Source: JADKIH01 sp031367345
Lineage (GTDB): Bacteria; Bacteroidota; Bacteroidia; AKYH767-A; 2013-40CM-41-45
NCBI GenBank assembly: GCA_031367345.1
Contig: JANLPR010000193.1
Location: 1-33,757 of the forward strand
Direction: 5' to 3'
Length of the DNA stretch: 33,757 nt
The notes under the pieces were generated by a model. That model saw nothing but the letters and a program-made list of their open reading frames with translations. It was not told the origin of the DNA and did no database searches. Shown here piece after piece: positions 15,309 to 23,550 of this stretch; positions within the stretch are counted from its first letter, which is position 1, and every line of letters begins with the position of its first letter. The position numbers and the translations under genes were made by a program.

Positions 15309-17884
15309 TTCGAAATTTTTATTTCACTCAATTGATCAATGATGAAAAGGTCAAGATCTTTTAACTTATTCTTGGCTTCCTCAGCATTGGCAAATTTGTT
15401 GATCTTTACCCAATCACTCAAATTTTTATTAGCTGAAGTGTATCCCTTTTCTACATACTCTTGCACTTTCAGTAGGTTTTGATAACATTTTGTCCGATAA
15501 TAATTAATTGGAGAATGCGTTGCATGAGTTGATAATAAAGATACGCCACGTTTTATGACAGAAATATTTTTAGAAATTGTTAAATAGCCTTCAAGGTTTT
15601 CAGAAACAGTAAACTTCCCCCATCGGTCAACTTTATTCATAGCATTAGTAAACACATTGATAGCATCATCAGAATCGTTTTCGGAATAATAATCCGTAAG
15701 AGCCATAAGTACCAGATCGCTGGAGTCGTTTTCTAATTCATGTGCAGCCATTCTTCCTTCTGCAGGTGCTTTTACGAAAAGCTGAGTGAAAGCTTCGGCC
15801 ACAACACGATGTGACTGATCTTTAAGAGATGCTCTCAATATCGGAAGAGAAACCTCTGCCGGATAATAATACCTTAATCTTTCCAAAGCGATACTTCTAT
15901 TCTTTGTTGAGCTATCATGCAAAGCTATTTCAATAATTTTATCTTTGATCAGATTTGGAGCATTCTGGCAAATGATCATTGTATAGTTCAATGCTACTTC
16001 TCTTACCCTGGCAGATTCGTCACCTAAGGCTCGCACCTGTAATTTTGATCCAATTGAACTAGTATCGCTAATGAATCCTAGAGAGGTAAGCGCTTGAAAT
16101 TTATCAAAAATATTTTTAGAGTGATCGTAGAGATAAATTAATTCATCGGTCGACTTATTATCTTTAATTGTTCCTACTAATGTTCTCTCGCCATCAACAA
16201 CTGCAATTATTGGCTTTATTGAAAAAGGGAATGAAAATGTTTGAGAGGATCTATCACAGATTATTTTTTTTCGTACCGTGCTGTCATTAAAATAAAAATC
16301 GATATCAAGTGGAAGTCTGTAAAGTGGATTTTTGTCTAGTGATTGTACTTGTTCAATTTTTATTTGTTCCGTCTTATTTTGTTCATTCCAATCGTAATTA
16401 ACAATCAATTCAGGATGACCGCCACGACGAAACCATTGATTAAAAAACCAGTTTAAGTCTTCACCGCTTATTTTTTCAAAGCATTGTCTTAGTTGGTCAA
16501 TTTCTGTACTTGAAAATTTGTATTGAGTTAAATAGAGATTTAGTCCGCTAAAGAAAGCAGTATCTCCCAGATAATTCCGAAGCATGTTAAGAGTACATCC
16601 ACCTTTTTCATAGGAAATACGATCGTAAACATCTTCAGCGTTATTGTATGAAACTCTGAATAGAGGAGGGTCAGATTTTAAAGAAGAGTTGAGGTATTTA
16701 TGTAAATCTTCCATTAAATGTTCTTGAGCGTTTGCTTTGCCATACTTATATTCTCTCCACAAGTATTCACCATAATTTGCAAAACTTTCATTCAAACTGA
16801 TATTAGCCCAAGACCTACATGTTACTAGGTCTCCAAACCAATGATGAAAGAGTTCGTGAGAAATATAGTCTTCGTAGTTTTCATCGAGATTTGCACCCGG
16901 ATCTTGCTGCATATTGGTACCATGAACTACCGCAGTAACATTTTCCATTGCACCGGAAATGTAATTGTGGACAACGATCTGACTATATTTTTGCCAAGGA
17001 TAAACAATGCCGGTTAGAGTTGAAAAGAATTCAATCATTTCCGGAGTTTTTCCAAAAGCGAGTCGAGCATATTTTTCATACGGAGGATCTACATAATAAC
17101 TTACTTCTTTGTTTCTCCAACTGTCTTTTACAATAGAAAAATTTCCAACAGCAATCATAGCAAGGTATGGCGCAGCAGGAAGATCTTGAATCCAATGATC
17201 GGTTTTTGTGTGGTCGTTGTTGAAAGTCGTATTTACCAATAAGCCATTTGAAAGTGTAGTTAAGCTACTGTCTACAGTTAAATAAATTTCTGTGGTTGTT
17301 TTTTGTTCCGGCGATTCAATAGTTGGGAACCAAACCGAATTGCTTTCTGTTTCACCTTGAGTCCATAATTCGGTTGGTGCACTTTGGTCAGTACCATCAG
17401 CATTGATAAAGAATAATCCTTGATCACTTTTGATTGCATTACTGCCGCCGGATCCGGCATTTAATGGTTTTGAAATGTAATCTATGGTAAGATCGATCAT
17501 TTCAGTAGATAAATATTTACGTGGAAGTTTTATTTTCAAAAGATCATTGTTGTACTCGTAAATTAAATCCTTTTCGATTTCATTGGTGCGAAGCGAAACT
17601 TTTTTTATTTCCATCGCGCGTGCATCTAGAACGATGCTGTCGGTTGCAAAAAAATGTTGGTGTAAAATGATTTCAGCTCGACCAATTAGCTCTTGTTTTT
17701 TCCAAACAGGAGTTAAGAATAATTTAGTGTGAACAAGATCGACATAGCGAGTGTAAGCACCTTTGTATTTAGGTACCTGATAAATTTTAGCATCTTTCTC
17801 GTTAGATTTTTTATTCTTTTCCGATGTTTTGCAAGAAGAAAGGATCATTGATAATCCGAACACAGCTAATAGGATTTTTTGCAT
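15305..17884 (-). CDS. M1-family aminopeptidase lipoprotein
   Basis: This 859-residue zinc aminopeptidase has lipobox Cys18 (LSSC), so it is predicted to be envelope-anchored. It carries the substrate-binding GAMEN motif (311-315), the HEXXH zinc site HELFHHW (H343, E344, H347) and the third ligand E366 at the correct X18 spacing. The N-terminal beta domain (about 40-250) and the catalytic domain (about 255-480) are in order. The C-terminal region (from about 600) has HEAT-like helical repeats, as in other M1 enzymes. It heads a probable operon with the PagL-like and GIN-domain genes. A perfect -7 box lies only 4 bases before the ATG. Confidence 0.95.
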   Translation of the reverse strand: MQKILLAVFGLSMILSSCKTSEKNKKSNEKDAKIYQVPKYKGAYTRYVDLVHTKLFLTPVWKKQELIGRAEIILHQHFFATDSIVLDARAMEIKKVSLRTNEIEKDLIYEYNNDLLKIKLPRKYLSTEMIDLTIDYISKPLNAGSGGSNAIKSDQGLFFINADGTDQSAPTELWTQGETESNSVWFPTIESPEQKTTTEIYLTVDSSLTTLSNGLLVNTTFNNDHTKTDHWIQDLPAAPYLAMIAVGNFSIVKDSWRNKEVSYYVDPPYEKYARLAFGKTPEMIEFFSTLTGIVYPWQKYSQIVVHNYISGAMENVTAVVHGTNMQQDPGANLDENYEDYISHELFHHWFGDLVTCRSWANISLNESFANYGEYLWREYKYGKANAQEHLMEDLHKYLNSSLKSDPPLFRVSYNNAEDVYDRISYEKGGCTLNMLRNYLGDTAFFSGLNLYLTQYKFSSTEIDQLRQCFEKISGEDLNWFFNQWFRRGGHPELIVNYDWNEQNKTEQIKIEQVQSLDKNPLYRLPLDIDFYFNDSTVRKKIICDRSSQTFSFPFSIKPIIAVVDGERTLVGTIKDNKSTDELIYLYDHSKNIFDKFQALTSLGFISDTSSIGSKLQVRALGDESARVREVALNYTMIICQNAPNLIKDKIIEIALHDSSTKNRSIALERLRYYYPAEVSLPILRASLKDQSHRVVAEAFTQLFVKAPAEGRMAAHELENDSSDLVLMALTDYYSENDSDDAINVFTNAMNKVDRWGKFTVSENLEGYLTISKNISVIKRGVSLLSTHATHSPINYYRTKCYQNLLKVQEYVEKGYTSANKNLSDWVKINKFANAEEAKNKLKDLDLFIIDQLSEIKISK

Positions 17885-17888
17885 GTTT

Positions 17889-17896
17889 CAAAGATA
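17889..17896 (-). promoter_or_regulatory. -7 box TATCTTTG four bases before the M1 peptidase ATG
   Basis: On the minus strand tatctttg matches TAnnTTTG exactly and is followed by aaac and the ATG. The transcript would start at or very near the start codon, suggesting a leaderless mRNA. No -33 TTTG was found at the usual distance, so confidence is moderate. Confidence 0.5.
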
Positions 17897-18054
17897 TAAT
17901 TTGGAGGTTGGGCTAATAGTTTTTTTGAGAAAAAAATGTTCGAGTAAATTTGGATCAAATTGGCCGATCGATAGAGGCTTTATCTTCAGATTGTTATGTT
18001 GCTATTTCCGGTTTCGGCAACATGTTTTGGATGTATAAAATAGTGGAAAATAGT

Positions 18055-18062
18055 TATCTTTA
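18055..18062 (+). promoter_or_regulatory. -7-like box TATCTTTA four bases before the biotin carrier ATG
   Basis: tatcttta matches TAnnTTTG except the last base and is followed by cccg and the ATG at 18067. A TTTG at 18026-18029 lies 25 bases upstream, longer than the usual spacing. The placement mirrors the M1 gene promoter. Confidence 0.4.
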
Positions 18063-18066
18063 CCCG

Positions 18067-18564
18067 ATGTATAAAGTGAAAGTAGACCAATCGGATTTTT
18101 CTGTCGAGGACGAAAATGGGGAGTTTATTATTAATGACAAAAAATTTGAGGTGGACATCTTAGAATATAACGATGGCAAATTTCATGTTCTGCATAATAA
18201 TAAGTCATATTCAGCAGAGCTCGTTTCATACGATAAAGAAGAAAAGGCATTTCAGCTGCAAGTGAATCATTCCGTTTTTACAGTGGTTGTTCAAGATCGT
18301 TTTGATCAACTGCTTCAAGAAATGGGAATTGATGTTACTGCCAATAAAAAGGTAAATGATATTAAAGCTCCTATGCCGGGAATGGTGCTTCAAGTATTGG
18401 TAGAAGATGGCCAGGCAATTCTAAAAGGAGATGCTATAGTTGTTTTAGAAGCGATGAAAATGGAGAATATTATTAAAGCTTCAGCCGACGGAACCGTAAA
18501 AAAAGTTCAGGTGAAAAAAGGAGCAAAGGTAGAGAAGAATGAAGTAATGGTATATTTAACATAA
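18067..18564 (+). CDS. Biotin carboxyl carrier protein (acetyl-/acyl-CoA carboxylase biotin subunit)
   Basis: This 165-residue protein ends in a biotinyl domain. APMPGMV near residue 101 and the biotin-acceptor motif EAMKMEN with K131 are both present, followed by the mirror half of the fold (ADGTVKKVQVKKG). The N-terminal half (MYKVKVDQSDFSVE) matches Bacteroidota biotin carriers of acyl-CoA carboxylases. I chose the ATG at 18067 because it gives this family-typical start; the frame is open further up to 17950 with ATGs at 18022 and 18031, but that sequence does not look like the family. No carboxylase subunits are adjacent, so the holoenzyme (acetyl-, propionyl- or another acyl-CoA carboxylase) is undetermined. 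Confidence 0.88.
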   Translation: MYKVKVDQSDFSVEDENGEFIINDKKFEVDILEYNDGKFHVLHNNKSYSAELVSYDKEEKAFQLQVNHSVFTVVVQDRFDQLLQEMGIDVTANKKVNDIKAPMPGMVLQVLVEDGQAILKGDAIVVLEAMKMENIIKASADGTVKKVQVKKGAKVEKNEVMVYLT

Positions 18565-18591
18565 GTCGGCTTTATTTTTTTCACAGTAAAC

Positions 18592-18633
18592 ATCTTAATT
18601 TTTCATTTCGAGTAGCTCGGAATGAATTAAGAT
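18592..18633. terminator. Two-part hairpin downstream of the biotin carrier gene
   Basis: The outer stem atcttaat/attaagat (18592-18599, 18626-18633) and inner stem tcatttcgag/ctcggaatga (18603-18612, 18616-18625, one G-U pair) enclose a TAG loop with a three-base bulge on the left. Only a short T stretch follows. It may end the biotin carrier transcript. The inner palindrome also resembles interspersed tcatttcgag-type repeats that I recall from other Bacteroidota genomes. Confidence 0.5.
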
Positions 18634-18851
18634 TTTAAATTGTCATTGCCATTAAGTTTTCTAATTATGCTTTCCCTTATTTTCTTAATAAGAATAAAAT
18701 AGTTGAACAATAATCAGCTTCTACGAAGGGAATTAATTGTCCTCCATTTATTTTAAAGTTGAATGTTCAAATTTATGTTGATTATATGGTTAACATCCTT
18801 TTGAAATTTCAAGGCGATTGATTAGGTTTGGTTAAAATAGAGAAATTGAAA

Positions 18852-21671
18852 ATGAAGCTAAAATTACTTTGTCTACTTGCATTTGTGGTGATTTCATTAA
18901 CAACAACTGCGCAACAAATTACCGGTGTAATCAAAGACGAAAGCAGCAAGGAAACACTAATTGGCGCTACAGTAGTGATTAAAGGAACGACTGAAGGAGG
19001 AACGACTGACATTGATGGAAAATTTACCATTTCAACAAAGCAAAGTCCTCCATTTGTTTTAGTGATAAGTTCTTTAGGCTACGATACCAAAGAGTTTAGT
19101 GTAGCAGACATAAGTCAAGCTCTGAATTTTAAGATGTCATCGAAATTAGTTAATCTGAAAGGAGTAACTGTTACGGGAAGTCGTGTGTCAGAGAAGCAAA
19201 AAGAAGCGCCGCTTACAATAGAGAGTATCGATTTGATTGCAATAAAACAGATTGCACAGAACTCATTTTATGAAGCACTAGGCACATTGAAAGGAGTCGA
19301 TTTAACAAGTGCATCTATGGGTTTTACTGTTATTAATACCAGAGGTTTTAATAGTACATCGCCTGTTCGGTCACTTCAGTTGATTGATGGAGTAGATAAT
19401 CAATCGCCAGGACTTAATTTTTCACTAGGAAACTTTCTAGGCTCATCGGAATTAGATGTATTAAAGGTTGATCTTATTGCCGGAGCAAGTTCTGCGTATT
19501 ATGGACCAAATGCATTCAACGGAGTTATTAGTATGACTACGCGAAGCCCTTTTGTTAAACCCGGACTTGAAGTATCATTCAAAGCGGGAGAGAGGAGTTT
19601 AATAGAAACAGCAATACGTTGGGCACAGGTAGTAAAAAATAAAAAAGGAGAAGATAAGCTTGGCTATAAGGTCAATTTATTTTTTATGAAAGCGCACGAT
19701 TGGGAAGCGAACAACAGAACTGCAACTCCTGAATCTAGGAACGATACAAAAAATCCCGGAGGTTATGATGCTGTAAATGTTTATGGCGACGAATATTATT
19801 CTACGAGCGACTATTCTAAACTTCCATCTACAAATCCCGGGTTGATTACTTATTATCGTACAGGCTATGCTGAAAATAGTTTGGTCGATTACAATACACA
19901 AAACTTCAAGGCTTCGGCATTGGTTACCTATAAAATAAAACCGACAACGGAGCTCACCATAGGTTCTGCACTTGGAAATGGCACTACGGTTTATCAAGGT
20001 GATAATAGATATTCACTAAAAGATATTTTGTTTTTACAACACAAAATTGAATTGAAGAAAGAAGACAAATATTTTATTCGTGCATATATGACAGATGAAG
20101 ATGCGGGAAAATCGTACGATGCTTTTTTTACTGCTTTGATTATGCAAAACGCCTCCAAGTCAGATTTTTTCTGGAGTCAAACATATCGTGGGTTTTGGAC
20201 ATTACCGGCTAACAATTATTTTAACAAAGAAAGAAATTTCCCCGGTTATCCCCAGGCTCCGGTATTTGGTAGTCCAAATTACCAGGAAAACTATCAGATT
20301 TTTCTCAATAGCATAAATCCATTTTTGTTAAGCAATTATTACGATTCATTGCAGCTTTATCATGGTAAAGCAAGAGCATATTCTGATGCAATTGTAAATC
20401 CGGCGCAAAACTCAGTTGCATTTTATGTTCCGGGAACAGCACGATTCGATTCGCTTTTTAATGTAGTTACAAGTAGAAAATCGAATTCTGAAGGAGGTAG
20501 TCGTTTCTTTGATCAGTCGAAATTATATCATGTTCAAGGAGAATATAAATTCACGCCAAAATTTTGTGATATAATTGTCGGATCAAATTTTAGAATGTAC
20601 AGACCTACATCCGATGGAACTATTTTCAGTGACACAGCAGGGAGGAAAATAAAAAATCAAGAGTGGGGAACGTATATCGGATTGGAAAAGAAATTTATTG
20701 ACAATAAGCTTAAAATAAATTTAACAACTAGAATAGATAAAAATCAAAACTTCAACACATTATTTTCTCCGGCATTATCGGCGGTTTATAGTATTAATCC
20801 AAGACATATAATAAGAGGAAGTTTTTCTGCTGCGATCAGGAATCCAACATTAACAGATCAATACCTCTATTACAATGTTGGAAGAGCAAAGTTGTTGGGG
20901 AATATTACAGGATACGATTCATTGGTAACAATACCATCATTGATTGATGCTTATTCCGGATTTACAAGTATAGCGAAACTTGTTTACTTTAGTTTAGATC
21001 CTGTGCGTCCGGAAAAAGTCAAAACGGTAGAAGTGGGTTATCGCGCTTCTTTATTTGATCACTTGTATGCAGATGCAAATTATTATTACAGTTTATATAC
21101 CGATTTTATCGGCTATACTATAGGAGCTAATGTGACTACAAGTAAACCTCCGGGATTGCCTGATCAAATTACGATCAACGATGTTTATCGTGTGTCGAGT
21201 AATGCAAAAGACAAGGTGAACTCTCAAGGGTTTAGCATTGGGTTGAATTATTACATCGGTAAATTCTTTAGTCTTAGTGGAAATTATTCTTGGAATGAAT
21301 TAAATAAACATGGTAGCAATGATCCAATTATTCCGGCATACAATACACCGCGAAATAAATTTAATCTTGGATTTTCCGGCCGTGATATTGAGACAACTCT
21401 ATTTAATAGTCTCAAAGTGAAGAATTATAGTTTCAACATTAACTACAAATGGATCCAAGGATTTTTATTTGAAGGATCGCCACAATTTACAGGAGAGATA
21501 GCGAATTATCAATTGTTCGATGTTCAGGTGAGTAAAAGTATTCCGAAAATTAAATCGGTATTCAAAGCCGGAGCGTCTAACTTGTTGAACAATGAGCACT
21601 ATGAAGTTTATGGCGGACCATTAGTTGGCCGATTAGCATATATTTCAATTGTGGTGGCGTTAACTAAGTAA
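18852..21671 (+). CDS. TonB-dependent outer-membrane receptor
   Basis: This 939-residue product starts with a signal peptide (to about residue 20, TTTAQ). A carboxypeptidase-regulatory-like domain follows (about 21-98, ITGVIKDESSKETLIGATVV), then the plug (about 104-240, with VTVTGSR and AGASSAYYGPNAFNGVIS) and a long beta-barrel ending in an aromatic/hydrophobic strand (RLAYISIVVALTK). Such proteins import siderophores, vitamins or oligomers using TonB energy. No SusD-like lipoprotein follows, so a SusC-type glycan system is not supported; the ligand is unknown. I chose the ATG at 18852 because it starts the signal peptide; the frame is open to a TTG at 18828. The next gene downstream is a T9SS hydrolase-like protein after 230 bases. 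Confidence 0.93.
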   Translation: MKLKLLCLLAFVVISLTTTAQQITGVIKDESSKETLIGATVVIKGTTEGGTTDIDGKFTISTKQSPPFVLVISSLGYDTKEFSVADISQALNFKMSSKLVNLKGVTVTGSRVSEKQKEAPLTIESIDLIAIKQIAQNSFYEALGTLKGVDLTSASMGFTVINTRGFNSTSPVRSLQLIDGVDNQSPGLNFSLGNFLGSSELDVLKVDLIAGASSAYYGPNAFNGVISMTTRSPFVKPGLEVSFKAGERSLIETAIRWAQVVKNKKGEDKLGYKVNLFFMKAHDWEANNRTATPESRNDTKNPGGYDAVNVYGDEYYSTSDYSKLPSTNPGLITYYRTGYAENSLVDYNTQNFKASALVTYKIKPTTELTIGSALGNGTTVYQGDNRYSLKDILFLQHKIELKKEDKYFIRAYMTDEDAGKSYDAFFTALIMQNASKSDFFWSQTYRGFWTLPANNYFNKERNFPGYPQAPVFGSPNYQENYQIFLNSINPFLLSNYYDSLQLYHGKARAYSDAIVNPAQNSVAFYVPGTARFDSLFNVVTSRKSNSEGGSRFFDQSKLYHVQGEYKFTPKFCDIIVGSNFRMYRPTSDGTIFSDTAGRKIKNQEWGTYIGLEKKFIDNKLKINLTTRIDKNQNFNTLFSPALSAVYSINPRHIIRGSFSAAIRNPTLTDQYLYYNVGRAKLLGNITGYDSLVTIPSLIDAYSGFTSIAKLVYFSLDPVRPEKVKTVEVGYRASLFDHLYADANYYYSLYTDFIGYTIGANVTTSKPPGLPDQITINDVYRVSSNAKDKVNSQGFSIGLNYYIGKFFSLSGNYSWNELNKHGSNDPIIPAYNTPRNKFNLGFSGRDIETTLFNSLKVKNYSFNINYKWIQGFLFEGSPQFTGEIANYQLFDVQVSKSIPKIKSVFKAGASNLLNNEHYEVYGGPLVGRLAYISIVVALTK

Positions 21672-21704
21672 TTCAATTTTATATTGGTGAAATAAATTTC
21701 GATT

Positions 21705-21736
21705 AAAAGGAATTGCTTCTAAAAGGAATTGCTTCA
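21705..21736. repeat. 16 bp tandem duplication in a 230 bp gap
   Basis: aaaaggaattgcttct (21705-21720) is followed directly by aaaaggaattgcttca (21721-21736). It is a recent local duplication with no visible role. The rest of the gap holds the promoter of the next gene. Confidence 0.8.
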
Positions 21737-21853
21737 ATTGAAAAGATCGTTTTTATTTCGGAATTGGTAATTGCACGTAGCAAGATTGGCTCGAAGCATA
21801 GAAAAGATGGCAAAAGTCATGTAATTTTCGTGTGTTAAATACCAGTTGGTAAG

Positions 21854-21883
21854 TTTGGTTTTCAGAAAAAATTGTTACTTTCG
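21854..21883 (+). promoter_or_regulatory. Bacteroidota-type promoter for the T9SS hydrolase-like gene
   Basis: tttg (21854-21857) and tactttcg (21876-21883) are 18 bases apart and match the -33 TTTG / -7 TAnnTTTG pattern with one mismatch. The predicted start of transcription is about 10-15 bases before the ATG at 21902. Confidence 0.6.
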
Positions 21884-21901
21884 AAGACCAAATAACTGAC
21901 T

Positions 21902-23458
21902 ATGAAAAAAAATCTACTAAAATTATCATTGTTGGGAGTCGCCTTAGTTGCATCGCAAACTATGAACGCCCAACGTTATCTCTCCGAAGTTTTTGCTGAC
22001 GTTACAGTAACTTCGAATGTGGTGTATGGAAATAATATTACTATTTTCCCTACAGGAACTCCAACACCGCAAGACTTGAAAATGGATATCTACCAACCGG
22101 TAGGAGACGTACAACCAACTCGCCCATTGATTATTTATCTGCATACTGGAAGTTTTATTCCTGCAGTTGCCAATCAAAATCCAACAGGAGGAAAAACAGA
22201 TTCTACAGCAGTAGAAATGTGTAAGCAATTTGCTCGCCGTGGTTATGTAGTTGCATGTGCAACATATCGTCAAGGGTGGGTACCAACTTCACCTGACCAA
22301 GATGTTAGAACAGGAACGCTTTTACAAGCGGTTTACCGTTCTCTGCAAGATGTAAAAGTATGTGTTCGTTATTTCTATGAAGATGCTATGATGAGTGGAA
22401 ATACTTTTGGTGTCGACACTAATAGTATTATTATTGGTGGACAAGGTACAGGTGGATATATCGCAATGGCGTATGCAACCCTAGATAAGCCACAGGAAAT
22501 TCAACTAAGTAAGTTTTTGTCAACTACTAATAATGCTACTTATGGATTCCAGATTGGCGCACCGTTTGTGAATCAGGCATTACTTGGTGATTACGATGGT
22601 TATGGTGGAAATGCTGCATTGAACAATCCGAACAATCACGTAGGCTATAGCAATCATATTAATTTTGTATTTAATATGGGTGGAGCTTTAGGCGATAGTT
22701 CATGGTTAGAAGCAGGGGATGCGCCTATGGTAGCTTTCCATGTTACGAATGATCCGTTTGCGCCTTATGGTGATGGACCAGTTTATGTTCCAACATCACC
22801 ACCACAATTTGTTGTTGACGTAAGCGGAAGCCGTACTGTAGTTACTAAATCAAATGCTTTAGGAAATAACAATTGTTTTAATTCAGCAGGTTTTACAGAT
22901 CCTTATACTCTTGCAGCAAATGCAATTAATGGTGGAGAAGATGGATTGTTTCCATTCCTTCGTCCAACACCTCCATTCGCACCGGGCGAAGCAGGTCCTT
23001 GGGAATGGTATGATTCTACAGCTTTGACAGTTTATGCTCAAGCAATAGGACTATCAGCTTCTGCAGGAACGCAAGCGTATATGAATGGTTTAGGAACGAA
23101 TCCTGATATGTCTAAAGCAAAAGCATTAGCATACATTGATACAATTCAAAATTATGTAAACCCTCGTATTGTTTATTGTTTAGGATTGCCTGATGGAATT
23201 AACGAGACAACACTTAGTAAAGTGATTTCTGTTTATCCAAATCCGGCTACTTCTCAATTTACAATTTCTGCTGATGGTGTTAACTTAAATATTGCTTCAG
23301 TTGAGCTATTCGATATTACAGGAAGATCTATCTGGAAAAAGGAAAGTCTTTCCGGATCAACTTCTACATTTAGTCGAGGAAATTTGAGCAATGGAATTTA
23401 CATTGTTCGAATTACTACAGACAAAGGAGTAGCAAGCAAAAGAGTTACGTTACAGTAA
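21902..23458 (+). CDS. Secreted alpha/beta-hydrolase-fold protein, probably inactive, T9SS type A
   Basis: This 518-residue protein has a signal peptide (to about residue 24, MNAQ) and a carboxylesterase-like alpha/beta-hydrolase domain (about 55-370). The C-terminal T9SS type A sorting domain runs from about 440 (VISVYPNPATSQF to RVTLQ). Compared with its paralog at 23551-24777, the nucleophile motif GGSSAG is GGQGTG here (Gly182 at the Ser position), the oxyanion HGGS is HTGS (81-84), and the His position in GSDHVPY is Gly348 (GGEDGLF). The Asp seems kept (HVTNDPFAPY, D284). It should be exported but not catalytic by the usual mechanism. A ligand-binding or scaffold role is an inference. 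Confidence 0.9.
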   Translation: MKKNLLKLSLLGVALVASQTMNAQRYLSEVFADVTVTSNVVYGNNITIFPTGTPTPQDLKMDIYQPVGDVQPTRPLIIYLHTGSFIPAVANQNPTGGKTDSTAVEMCKQFARRGYVVACATYRQGWVPTSPDQDVRTGTLLQAVYRSLQDVKVCVRYFYEDAMMSGNTFGVDTNSIIIGGQGTGGYIAMAYATLDKPQEIQLSKFLSTTNNATYGFQIGAPFVNQALLGDYDGYGGNAALNNPNNHVGYSNHINFVFNMGGALGDSSWLEAGDAPMVAFHVTNDPFAPYGDGPVYVPTSPPQFVVDVSGSRTVVTKSNALGNNNCFNSAGFTDPYTLAANAINGGEDGLFPFLRPTPPFAPGEAGPWEWYDSTALTVYAQAIGLSASAGTQAYMNGLGTNPDMSKAKALAYIDTIQNYVNPRIVYCLGLPDGINETTLSKVISVYPNPATSQFTISADGVNLNIASVELFDITGRSIWKKESLSGSTSTFSRGNLSNGIYIVRITTDKGVASKRVTLQ

Positions 23459-23477
23459 TCTCAAAATATGTTCATAT

Positions 23478-23512
23478 AAAAAAAGACCGGAGGAGTACTC
23501 CGGTCTTTTTTT
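23478..23512. terminator. Strong bidirectional intrinsic terminator
   Basis: aaaagaccggag (23481-23492) pairs perfectly with ctccggtctttt (23498-23509) around the loop gagta, and further A/T pairs extend the stem on both sides. The A run on one side and the T run on the other make it work in both directions. It lies between the convergent stops of the two hydrolase-like genes. Confidence 0.95.
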
Positions 23513-23550
23513 GTGAAATGATTTTAGTGTTACGAGCAATCAAAAAGGAT

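Noticed and set aside
18852..21671. SusC/SusD glycan-uptake system
   Set aside because: No SusD-like lipoprotein follows the receptor; the next gene is an alpha/beta-hydrolase-fold protein.
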